In this document: positions 28,501 through 34,973 of the stretch, one piece after another
Layout of the letters: each line of letters begins with the position of its first letter
Position numbering within the stretch: the stretch's first letter is position 1
Assembly (NCBI GenBank): GCA_964652025.1
Contig: CAZYZX010000002.1
Location: 315,993 to 379,992, forward strand
Direction: 5' to 3'
Length of the DNA: 64,000 nucleotides
DNA from: JAEXOD01 sp964652025
GTDB taxonomy: Bacteria > Bacteroidota > Ignavibacteria > Ignavibacteriales > Melioribacteraceae
Translations under genes and position numbers: made by a program
The notes under the pieces: model-generated
Told to the model about the DNA's origin: nothing
Database searches by the model: none
Seen by the model: the letters and a program-made list of their open reading frames with translations, nothing else

Positions 28501-29189
28501 AATATTATCCATATAAATAAAAAGCTCTTTAATAAATTGTTTATTGTAAAAAAACTATCATCATTTTTAAAGTATTTTTTAGAATTATCAACATGTATAT
28601 TAATTTGGTTTTTAAAATATAAAGTATCCCCATTTCCAAAGTTAACTTTTGCTGTAATATTTTTATTAAATTTATTACTTAGGTAATTAGATAAATCTAA
28701 TATTACACTATCTTTAGAAAGTTTATCAACAAAAGTATAAAAAATAAAAGAAGCATTATTTTTTTGTGGGGATTTTTTAATAACAAATCTATATAAATTA
28801 TCATCAATAATTAAAAAAGTTTTACCGTTATTATATATATTAATTATTAACTTTGCATAACTTTCATTAATGTTATTCCAATAAATTAACTTCCCACCCT
28901 TATCTAAAACTTCAACAGAAAAATTTGAAGATAAGTTATTTAATAAAGATTTATTATTAATTGTTTCTAAGCCATCATTTACATTAAAACTATTTGTAAA
29001 TCTTAAAAAATCTTCTAATTTATTATTAAAATATTGGTCAATTTCAAAATCTAAATTTTTTTTATTTAAAGTTACCTTAAAAAAATAATCATCAGTTAAT
29101 TTAAAGACCAAAAAAATAATTAATAATAAGGAAGTAATTATTAATGAAATTAATAGATGATTATTAATCTTTAGTGATTTTAAGTTCAT
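25545..29189 (-). CDS. Very large multi-TM sensor histidine kinase (NtrY-like core)
   Basis: The protein has 1214 residues. About nine TM helices fall within residues 1-480, with an extracytoplasmic loop between the first two. A large sensor region follows, then two more helices around 715-790, a second sensor region, and a last helix before a HAMP domain (about 960-1010). The catalytic part has the NtrY-type H box MAKQVAHEIKNPLTPMKLSL, an N box LINLIKNSIEAEA, DNGIGIEE and GSGIGLTIVKNIL. The size and roughly 12 helices are unusual for a kinase. There is no receiver domain and no adjacent response regulator. It starts 1 nt after the stop of the preceding small gene and ends 4 nt before the helicase start. 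Confidence 0.88.
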   Translation of the reverse strand: MNLKSLKINNHLLISLIITSLLLIIFLVFKLTDDYFFKVTLNKKNLDFEIDQYFNNKLEDFLRFTNSFNVNDGLETINNKSLLNNLSSNFSVEVLDKGGKLIYWNNINESYAKLIINIYNNGKTFLIIDDNLYRFVIKKSPQKNNASFIFYTFVDKLSKDSVILDLSNYLSNKFNKNITAKVNFGNGDTLYFKNQINIHVDNSKKYFKNDDSFFTINNLLKSFLFIWIILLYLCIYNYLDKKNRSIFILFLLILLSTFFRYLIYYFNLSDLVIFKSFSNPVNYSSTIAYGILKSPIDLTITLLFVSNLILSITKYEFKECNKSVYRAIKIGLIPIFIAYISYLSIRIIKSFFYDGNLKYFKVVNFDYKPVTYLMLFNGLLIGVLFIFVLIISFKLINDNIKKDKLSKWLINILISTIIYLITSFYIENKFEFGFVLIPIYFIIWGYLIENEDPFLFNIKTYLIGLILGALFINFSMGIIYTKTERENLKLVYLELTRLDENIVKFLIKESLIKANANFNEIEFNENTDYKKEAYRIWNEGKIKSENLITEYYILDKEKIYLGGVNFSFPYIYSKTWDKKKQYDKIEIITDTTKDGGIILSGITPISNNNYYFVISVYFNKYGYNFADIPKIIKPNINKILFDDYVVYWIDGDKIVNKKTDIDIYKEDLINIIKNAKKDEGFIYETISSQRFLFYAVKENQSNRYILIGYKSRDFSWNIYDFVKILIIHIIFTVLFLVIFFIIRLFRNGFPVFNYQAKLLSGFLIITVIPLITLAFYFDETINNKLENTIRLNLMTKSLQTANFLEKYGENKTIGIRDLIIKANTDLGINFSLYENNEVKYSTYLDYYYLGNLSFYLDYNIYRDIIFNNINEVFWNKKIGNNKVYSYYKKVNIFGKPYILEVNDAVNKFYMVFDTSEINLFLYGTYSFAIIVIILMSIILSRRISKPILSLTKGAVEVANGNFDVYIKIKSKGEIGNLTNSFNFMVKELKRIKEELSIKEREAAWREMAKQVAHEIKNPLTPMKLSLQLLIQAYKDKSEKFDDIFIKVTQTVSNQIETLRKIADEFSVVAKLPPLNIKLTDINDLVNDIAKLYSDDLIKLKINFNKKNILVNLDGEQFKRVLINLIKNSIEAEAREIIIDINDLTEFVVISLEDNGIGIEENYKDKIFSDKFTTKSYGSGIGLTIVKNILHSLNSEIILLESKRGKTVFEIKIKR

Positions 29190-29190
29190 T

Positions 29191-29586
29191 TTAACTAATA
29201 AAAATTTGGGTAATCACAAATTTACCATAAATATTCTTTAAAGTTATTAAAACTTGACCATTAAAAGCTTTGCCTTCATAAAGATATTTAATATTGGCTT
29301 CTATAATTATTTGCTCGTTTCCTTTGTTATAATTATCAATATTAAAATCAATTACTTTATATTTATTAAAATACTTTTCGAATATATAGTAAATTTGATT
29401 AGAAGTATAGTAACCTGTTGTGCCATTATTTAAACTTAAATAACAATTATCAACAAAATAACCAGATAAATTATTAATATTATTTTGCTTAAAACCTTTC
29501 TCAATTAGTTTAACCACCAAAGGCAGATCATCTGCCTTTAATGGTGTAATAATTAAAAAACAAATTATTAAATAATACTTTTTCAT
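29191..29586 (-). CDS. Small exported protein, probable DUF4783 (NTF2-like)
   Basis: The 131-residue protein has a signal peptide (MKKYYLIICFLIITPLKA). The mature part has an NTF2-like pattern: helix, then strand GYFVDNCYLSLNNG, a YTSNQIYYIFEKYFNKYK helix and three closing strands. This resembles DUF4783 proteins common in Bacteroidota, of unknown function. It overlaps no gene, but the kinase start follows its stop by 1 nt, which suggests coupling. A 21-nt palindrome falls in the codons at the signal-peptide cleavage site. Confidence 0.65.
   Translation of the reverse strand: MKKYYLIICFLIITPLKADDLPLVVKLIEKGFKQNNINNLSGYFVDNCYLSLNNGTTGYYTSNQIYYIFEKYFNKYKVIDFNIDNYNKGNEQIIIEANIKYLYEGKAFNGQVLITLKNIYGKFVITQIFIS
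29519..29539. repeat. 21-nt perfect palindrome inside a coding region
   Basis: AAAGGCAGAT-C-ATCTGCCTTT is a 10-bp perfect dyad with a 1-nt centre. It lies within the codons for the signal-peptide end of the 29191-29586 gene. It could form a cruciform or an mRNA hairpin near the translation start. It could also be chance, since the residues it encodes are unremarkable. Confidence 0.6.
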
Positions 29587-29633
29587 CTTATAGCTAAAAT
29601 AATTATAAAAATATATTTAAGATACACAATATT

Positions 29634-30458
29634 TTAATTTCTTTTAACTTTTAAATTATCAGAATTTAATCTAAAATCATCAACCATTCTCTTAAGTTCC
29701 CTGTTACCTTCTGCAGTTTGATAAGCCCAATCAAAAACTACTCGTTCACTAGTCATGCTTTTAATTCTCACTTTAGCAAAATGATTGTCCCAAGTCCAAA
29801 TAACATAAGTGTGACCAATAATTGCTTCAGTATATTTTATGTTTTCACCCGGATTAAGCGGTACATAACCCGTTAATGGAGCATAAGAAACATCATAAAT
29901 ATCGTTAGTTGCTCCCATATCTTGAATGTCGCTATCCTTCCAAACATCTAAATAATATTTGTTGTTATATTTTTCAAAAAAGAAATCTGCATCATTAGAA
30001 TTATATGGAACAACTAAATACTTTTTAAAACTATAACCAGATGTATTAGGGAATTGATTATATTCGAAAATTGCTTGATTAAACCCTTCAGGTCTTGGAG
30101 TATCATAAACTTCCTCTACGCTTAAGTCACTTTCGTTTCCATACCTATCATAAGCTGTTACAGCATAATAATATGTGGTTCCATTTTTTGCGTCATAATC
30201 TACAAAACTATTTCTTGTTGTTGTACCAATGTAATTATATGTACCATTATAAGAATAGCTATAATAAACCTTATATCCAGCTAAATCACCCTCTCTATTT
30301 GCATCCCAATATAAATAGACCTTATTATCTCCTGTAACAGAATATAAATTTCTTGGTGCGGCCGGGGCTATATTATCTGTATTGTTTTCACTAATATTTA
30401 CATCACAGCCCGTAACTAATAATATTAATAATCCTGTTATAAAAAGCGTCTTTTTCAT
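29634..30458 (-). CDS. Lipoprotein with a fibronectin type III domain
   Basis: The protein has 274 residues from the ATG at 30458, chosen because GGAGAC lies 7 nt upstream and the sequence starts directly with the signal peptide; the frame stays open 12 codons further. The lipobox is LVTGC with Cys18. Residues about 30-120 form an FN3 domain (PAAPRNLYSV, VYLYWDANREGDLAGYKVYYS, YYYAVTAYDRYGNES). The remaining 150 residues have no motif I recognise but contain an HTYVIWTWDNHFAKV segment. It is probably outer-membrane or periplasmic. It is the first gene of the minus-strand run toward the amidase. Confidence 0.8.
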   Translation of the reverse strand: MKKTLFITGLLILLVTGCDVNISENNTDNIAPAAPRNLYSVTGDNKVYLYWDANREGDLAGYKVYYSYSYNGTYNYIGTTTRNSFVDYDAKNGTTYYYAVTAYDRYGNESDLSVEEVYDTPRPEGFNQAIFEYNQFPNTSGYSFKKYLVVPYNSNDADFFFEKYNNKYYLDVWKDSDIQDMGATNDIYDVSYAPLTGYVPLNPGENIKYTEAIIGHTYVIWTWDNHFAKVRIKSMTSERVVFDWAYQTAEGNRELKRMVDDFRLNSDNLKVKRN

Positions 30459-30552
30459 TTTAATGTCTCCTACAATTATACCCTCAAATAACAAATTTTA
30501 TACCACATTAAAATTAGTATTTAGTTGCTAATTCTTTACTAAAATTTAAATT

Positions 30553-30584
30553 AGTGTTCACAATTTAATACAATTGTGAACACT
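30553..30584 (-). terminator. Probable terminator of the pyr operon
   Basis: The 13-bp perfect stem AGTGTTCACAATT / AATTGTGAACACT has a 6-nt loop and lies 9 nt after the pyrC stop on the minus strand. The following sequence is AATTTAAATTTT rather than a clean T run, so termination may be partial. Confidence 0.6.
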
Positions 30585-30593
30585 TTACAAGAA

Positions 30594-31877
30594 TTAAAAT
30601 TCTAATGTACCGTCAATTAATGCCTTTCCATTATTAAATACGGCAATGGCTTTTCCGGTTAATAGTCTTTTATTGAAAGGTGAGTTTTTAGACTTGGACT
30701 TAAAATTTGATACTTCAACAGTCCAAATTAAATTTGGATCTATTAATGTTAAATTTGCTTTTTCTCCAACAGCAATAGTAGGAACTTTTATATTTAATAT
30801 TTTCCTTGGATTAATAGCAAACTTTTCTATTAAATCGTTTATAGATAATACATTTTTATGGAATAATTCACTTATAGCCAATCCAACAGCCGTTTCTAAA
30901 CCAAGTATACCATTTGGTGCATAAATAAATTCGGCTTCTTTTTCTTCAATAGCATGTGGTGCGTGGTCAGTCGCAATACAATCTATTGTACCATCTTTTA
31001 ACCCTTCTAAAATAGCTTCAATATCCTCTTTGGTTCTTAAAGGTGGGTTCATTTTGTAATTAGTATCGTATGTTTTTAGCATATCATCGGTTAAAGTAAA
31101 ATGATGAGGAGTAACTTCCGCAGTAACTTTTATTCCTCTTTTTTTAGCATTTCTAACTAAATCAACAGAGCCTTTAGTACTTATATGTGCAATATGTAAC
31201 CTTCCTCCAGTATACTCTGCTACCATAATATCCCGCATTACTATTAAATCCTCTGCAATAGATGGAATGCCTGGCAAACCAAGTAATGTGGAATTAAGTC
31301 CTTCATTCATAACGCCATCTGCTAAAGATTCATCTTCGCAGTGTTCAATAATTGGTGCATTATATTCCTTTGTATATTCAAAAGCTTTTCTTAATATAGC
31401 AGCCGATTTAACAGCAACTCCATCATCAGAAAAACCAACAGCACCAGCTTCTAATAATTCTAAAATGGGAGCTAAACTTTCCCCTTTTCTATCTTTTGTA
31501 ACTGCTCCAATTGGGTAAACATCAACAAGGTTACCTTTGCTTTTTGCGTTAATTAAGGAAACAACCTCCGCTTTATCTATTGTAGGTGTAGTATTTGGCA
31601 TACACGCCACTCCTGTAAAACCACCGTGCATAGCTGCATTGGTTCCTGTTTCTATTGTTTCCTCATCTTCTCTGCCAGGCTCTCTTAAATGAACATGCAT
31701 ATCAAAAAAACCTGGAGCAAGTATTTTATTTTCCCCATTTATTATCTTTACCCCATCATTTCTAACTTCAATCTCACCAATTTCACTAATAATTCCATCT
31801 TTTATTAAAATATTAGTAACTTTATCTAAACCTATTGTGGGGTCAATTATTCTACAGTTCTTAATTAATATTTCCAT
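30594..31877 (-). CDS. pyrC: Dihydroorotase
   Basis: The 427-residue type I dihydroorotase has zinc ligands in DMHVHLREPGRED, a central IEHCEDESLADG, HIAHISTKGSV, and ATDHAPH with the catalytic Asp. It forms dihydroorotate from carbamoyl-aspartate, the third step of pyrimidine synthesis. AAAGGTGA precedes the ATG. It lies 9 nt after pyrB, and the operon order is pyrR-pyrB-pyrC. Confidence 0.95.
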   Translation of the reverse strand: MEILIKNCRIIDPTIGLDKVTNILIKDGIISEIGEIEVRNDGVKIINGENKILAPGFFDMHVHLREPGREDEETIETGTNAAMHGGFTGVACMPNTTPTIDKAEVVSLINAKSKGNLVDVYPIGAVTKDRKGESLAPILELLEAGAVGFSDDGVAVKSAAILRKAFEYTKEYNAPIIEHCEDESLADGVMNEGLNSTLLGLPGIPSIAEDLIVMRDIMVAEYTGGRLHIAHISTKGSVDLVRNAKKRGIKVTAEVTPHHFTLTDDMLKTYDTNYKMNPPLRTKEDIEAILEGLKDGTIDCIATDHAPHAIEEKEAEFIYAPNGILGLETAVGLAISELFHKNVLSINDLIEKFAINPRKILNIKVPTIAVGEKANLTLIDPNLIWTVEVSNFKSKSKNSPFNKRLLTGKAIAVFNNGKALIDGTLEF

Positions 31878-31886
31878 TTTTCACCT

Positions 31887-32807
31887 TTAATTCATTGTAC
31901 CTAATAAATACAAAACAGACATTCTAATTGCTACACCATTAGTCACTTGTTGTAAAATAACTTGATATGGACCATCAGCAACTTCGCTACTAATTTCAAC
32001 TCCTCTATTTATCGGACCCGGATGTAGTATTAAAATATCCTTGTTAAATTTTTCTAATCTCTCTTTTGTAACACCATAATATTTATGATATTCACGTAAT
32101 GTAGGTAAGCTTCCACCAGCTTTTCTTTCTAATTGTATTCGTAATATATTTAGTACATCGTTTTCCTTTATTGCATCATCTATGTTATTATAAATCTTTA
32201 CACCCAATTTCTCAATATCACGTGGTATAAAAGTACTTGGTCCACAAATTGACACTTTAGCGCCCATAGTTTGTAAGCCAAAAATATTAGATAGTGCCAC
32301 TCTGCTATGTGCTATATCTCCAACAATACACACTTTTAACCCTTCAAGTTTACCCAACTTTTCTCTAATAGAAAACATATCTAATAGTGCTTGTGTTGGA
32401 TGTTCATGCAAACCATCCCCAGCATTAATAATATTGCAATTAGAAATTCTTGTTAGATATGCAGGAACGCCCGCAGATTCATGTCTAACAACTATCATAT
32501 CAACTTTCATTGCTTCAATATTTCTTACTGTATCCCTAAATGTCTCACCTTTTTTAGTGCTACTTGTACTAGTAGAAAAATTTATAGCATCTGCCGATAA
32601 TCTTTTTTCTGCTAATTCGAAAGAAATCCTTGTTCTAGTAGAGTTTTCATAAAATAAATTTACAATTGTTTTACCTTGAAGTGTCGGAACCCTTTTTATT
32701 GGTCTTTCTAATACTTCCCTAAACGTTAGTGCAGTATCTAAAATTAATTGTATATCTTCTTTTGGAGTGTTATATAACCCCAACAAATGTCTACTTGATA
32801 ATCCCAT
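31887..32807 (-). CDS. pyrB: Aspartate carbamoyltransferase catalytic subunit
   Basis: The 306-residue protein has the carbamoyl-phosphate motif NSTRTRISFELAEKRL, the later HEHPTQALLDMFSI segment, and the aspartate-binding HPGPINRGVEI motif near the C-terminus. It makes carbamoyl-aspartate. No regulatory pyrI gene is nearby, in line with PyrR-type control. AAGGGAA precedes the ATG. It is 11 nt after pyrR. Confidence 0.95.
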   Translation of the reverse strand: MGLSSRHLLGLYNTPKEDIQLILDTALTFREVLERPIKRVPTLQGKTIVNLFYENSTRTRISFELAEKRLSADAINFSTSTSSTKKGETFRDTVRNIEAMKVDMIVVRHESAGVPAYLTRISNCNIINAGDGLHEHPTQALLDMFSIREKLGKLEGLKVCIVGDIAHSRVALSNIFGLQTMGAKVSICGPSTFIPRDIEKLGVKIYNNIDDAIKENDVLNILRIQLERKAGGSLPTLREYHKYYGVTKERLEKFNKDILILHPGPINRGVEISSEVADGPYQVILQQVTNGVAIRMSVLYLLGTMN

Positions 32808-32818
32808 TTTATTCCCTT

Positions 32819-33361
32819 TTATTTTGAAACATCAACTAAATAAACTGCGTCTTCTTCATCTATTTCAGTCATTTTAACCCTCACTTCTTCATCTATTGAA
32901 GTGGGTATATTTAATCCAACAAAGTCTGCTTTTATTGGCAACTCCCTGTGCCCTCTATCAACTAAAACACAAAGTTTTACTTTAGAAGGACGCCCCAAAT
33001 CCATAATTGCATTTAATGCACTTCGCACTGTGCGTCCAGTATACAATACATCATCTACTAAAATAATTTCCTTTTCATTAACGTCAAAAGTAATATTGGA
33101 TACTGAAACCTGTGGTTGTTTTAACCTCGTACGAAAATCATCTCTATACAAAGTTACGTCCAATACTCCATATTCTGGGGTATAGTTTTCAATTTCCTTA
33201 ATTTTTTCCAATATTCTTTTTGCTAAAAATTCTCCTCTCGTTCTCATTCCCAATATAACAATATTCTTTGTTCCTTTGCTCTTTTCAATTATTTCGTGGG
33301 CAAGTCTTGTAATTGTTCTGTTTAAACCCGTTGCGTCAATTAATTTCGTTTTTATTTTCAT
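32819..33361 (-). CDS. pyrR: PyrR pyrimidine operon regulator / uracil phosphoribosyltransferase
   Basis: The protein has 180 residues from the ATG at 33361; homologues begin with a similar MKxKxxxxDATGxNR sequence. The frame is open 8 codons further to a TTG. It has the PRPP-binding loop ILVDDVLYTGRTVRSALNA and the RGHRELPIKADFVG segment typical of PyrR. PyrR binds a conserved mRNA hairpin when UMP is high. Such a hairpin is visible in this operon's leader (33439-33458), so this copy is likely to be a real regulator. The only strong ribosome site, AGGAG at 33399-33403, is 37 nt from the ATG and separated from it by a hairpin. Confidence 0.92.
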   Translation of the reverse strand: MKIKTKLIDATGLNRTITRLAHEIIEKSKGTKNIVILGMRTRGEFLAKRILEKIKEIENYTPEYGVLDVTLYRDDFRTRLKQPQVSVSNITFDVNEKEIILVDDVLYTGRTVRSALNAIMDLGRPSKVKLCVLVDRGHRELPIKADFVGLNIPTSIDEEVRVKMTEIDEEDAVYLVDVSK

Positions 33362-33371
33362 AAATAAAAAT

Positions 33372-33458
33372 ACCCCATCGACCAAAGTCTTTGGGGTTCT
33401 CCTAAATTTGTTTGTAAATCACTTTTTACTTTCACCTTATTTACCTCACAGGATAAAT
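33372..33458 (-). promoter_or_regulatory. pyrR leader: PyrR-binding hairpin followed by a terminator-like hairpin
   Basis: On the minus strand 33458-33439 folds as AUUUA-[U]-CC, loop UGUGA, GG-UAAAU. It has a bulged U and a loop of the form NGNGA, matching the PyrR site consensus ARUCCNGNGAGGYU except for a swapped A-U pair that keeps the stem. Downstream, AGGAG (33399-33403) is followed by a hairpin ACCCCA/TGGGGT (33397-33392 with 33377-33372) and then ATTTTTATTT, just before the pyrR ATG. The upstream arm TAAATTT could instead pair with AAATTTA near 33404-33410. Control could be transcriptional attenuation or blocking of translation. Confidence 0.7.
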
Positions 33459-33467
33459 TTAAAGGAT

Positions 33468-33495
33468 AAAAAAAAGGGTCACAATTGTGACCCTT
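33468..33495 (-). terminator. Rho-independent terminator of the OmpA-family gene
   Basis: The 22-nt palindrome AAGGGTCACAATTGTGACCCTT (33474-33495) is followed on the minus strand by eight Ts (33475-33468). It lies 12 nt after the stop of the OmpA-family gene and separates it from the pyr operon. Confidence 0.88.
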
Positions 33496-33506
33496 AATTA
33501 AAATTT

Positions 33507-34655
33507 TTAGTTTAATACCTTGAATTCAATTCTTCTATTCATTGCACGTCCTTCAGCAGTTTTATTATCTGCAATTGGATTCTTTTCACCGTAACCTACA
33601 GTCTTAATCCTATCTGCTTTAACTCCACGTGCTACTAAGTAATTCTTTACTGCTTCTGCTCTTCTTTCAGATAATTTTTGGTTTGAAGCATCACTACCAA
33701 TATTATCAGTATGTCCTTGTACTTCAACTTTAATATCTGGATTTTGTAACATTACCAATGCTGCATGGAATAATATTGGGTAAGACTCAGCAGTAAATTT
33801 GGTACTATTATTGTCAAAATTAATACCTACTAATACCCAAGTATCTTCCTTGGCATTATAACCGTATGGAGCATTATTTACGCCACCATCAAGTTTTGCA
33901 GGAACTTCTTTAACTATTTCACGAGGGATATACTTTTTAACTATGTTTTCAATTCTTTCATAGTCAACTGGATCGTTAGCATTATCAACTTTTAAACCAT
34001 CATATAATTGGCAAATCTTTGATGGCTCACCTTTATCGAAGTAATAATTTACACCTAAATCAAAGGTTGCATAGGAGTCAAATGAACCACCTAATAATCC
34101 ACCACCAGGTGCTGCACCAAAAGCACCATCAAACTTTGTATTTGCTATAGTAGCAAAACTTAATTGTGTAACCAAGTTCCAATTTTCATCTAATTTATAT
34201 TCAGCACCAATACCAAAATTAATTAAATGATCCCATTCACTTGTTTCATTAATTGTTTTGGAATCTGGTCCATTATTTGTTTTATACATGCCGCCACCTA
34301 AACCAACCATAACATATGGTGAAACAGTTTCACATGGAACAAAATAGTACATTAAATCTAATTGTCCTTGGAAAAATGTAGTATACTCTTTTTGTTTAGT
34401 TGCTTTAGGACCATAAAATCCTTCTAAATATAAATATCTTACTGTTCCTTTTAATGCAACATGTTCACTAAAATGTCTACTTATCGATAAATGTCCCCCA
34501 TAATTAACATTTGAAGCCCACCCTAAATTATGGTTAATATATTTAGGATAAGTAAACCCAAACCCAAACGACCAAGCATCTTTCACTACCTGAGCTTCAA
34601 TCGAGAAGGTAAAAACAGCTACAAAAAAAGCAATAATAGTAGTTATTTTTCGCAT
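33507..34655 (-). CDS. OmpA-family outer-membrane protein
   Basis: The 382-residue protein has a signal peptide (ending FSIEA-Q). An eight-strand-like beta-barrel follows (about 22-215, with many aromatic strands such as YGGHLSISRHFSEHVALKG), then a linker and a C-terminal OmpA peptidoglycan-binding domain (about 265-382). That domain has VEVQGHTDNIGSDASNQKLSERRA and NRRIEFKV. It ties the outer membrane to the wall. GAGAGGC precedes the ATG. It has its own terminator and a long A+T-rich upstream region, so it is probably transcribed alone. Confidence 0.92.
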   Translation of the reverse strand: MRKITTIIAFFVAVFTFSIEAQVVKDAWSFGFGFTYPKYINHNLGWASNVNYGGHLSISRHFSEHVALKGTVRYLYLEGFYGPKATKQKEYTTFFQGQLDLMYYFVPCETVSPYVMVGLGGGMYKTNNGPDSKTINETSEWDHLINFGIGAEYKLDENWNLVTQLSFATIANTKFDGAFGAAPGGGLLGGSFDSYATFDLGVNYYFDKGEPSKICQLYDGLKVDNANDPVDYERIENIVKKYIPREIVKEVPAKLDGGVNNAPYGYNAKEDTWVLVGINFDNNSTKFTAESYPILFHAALVMLQNPDIKVEVQGHTDNIGSDASNQKLSERRAEAVKNYLVARGVKADRIKTVGYGEKNPIADNKTAEGRAMNRRIEFKVLN

Positions 34656-34973
34656 TTCTGCCTCTCTTTAGTTTATAAAAACTTTAATTATATTTTCATT
34701 ATAATTTAAATTATTATTTAATTTTATGCAAGTAAAATTTAATAGTTTTTTTTAATTTATTTTTCTAACACTATATTTATTTATTTTAGTTCATTAAATA
34801 TATACATATTTTTGTTTTTTTCAAAAAAAAAACATGTTAAATATTAATAATTTTTGAAATTTTTAATAAAAATTATTAAAAGTAATAATTTTAATAACTT
34901 TTTGTTCAACTAAAATTTTATATTTAGTCATTAAATTTAATTTATTATTAAAGTTTATTAATTAGGGAATATT
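34656..34973. other. Divergent intergenic region, extremely A+T-rich
   Basis: These 318 nt lie between divergent OmpA-family and FG-GAP protein genes and should hold both promoters. The sequence is almost entirely A and T. One inverted repeat is visible: AATAATTTTT at 34846-34855 with AAAAATTATT at 34868-34877. No ORF, RNA gene or clear -35/-10 pair could be picked out with confidence. Confidence 0.6.

Noticed and set aside
33372..33378. Six-codon leader peptide (ATG at 33378) overlapping the pyrR start by ATGA
   Set aside because: The only ribosome site is about 20 nt away and the peptide has no pyrimidine-related codon bias. It is too speculative to annotate.
33362..33385. TTG start 8 codons upstream of the pyrR ATG
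   Set aside because: Homologous PyrR proteins begin at the MKIKTKLIDATG position, and the extra codons overlap the leader hairpin. It is not fully excluded, because AGGAG lies 14 nt before the TTG.
33474..33495. 22-nt palindrome considered as an operator for pyrR
   Set aside because: A run of eight Ts follows it on the minus strand right after the OmpA-family gene, which is better explained as a terminator.
33276..33497. Plus-strand open frame covering the pyrR leader
   Set aside because: It runs antisense through the PyrR hairpin and the OmpA-gene terminator and has no ribosome site, so it is not a gene.
34656..34973. -35/-10 pairs for the OmpA-family gene such as TTGCAT with TATAAT
   Set aside because: The spacing is 22 nt, too long for a normal promoter, and the region is so A+T-rich that weak matches occur everywhere.
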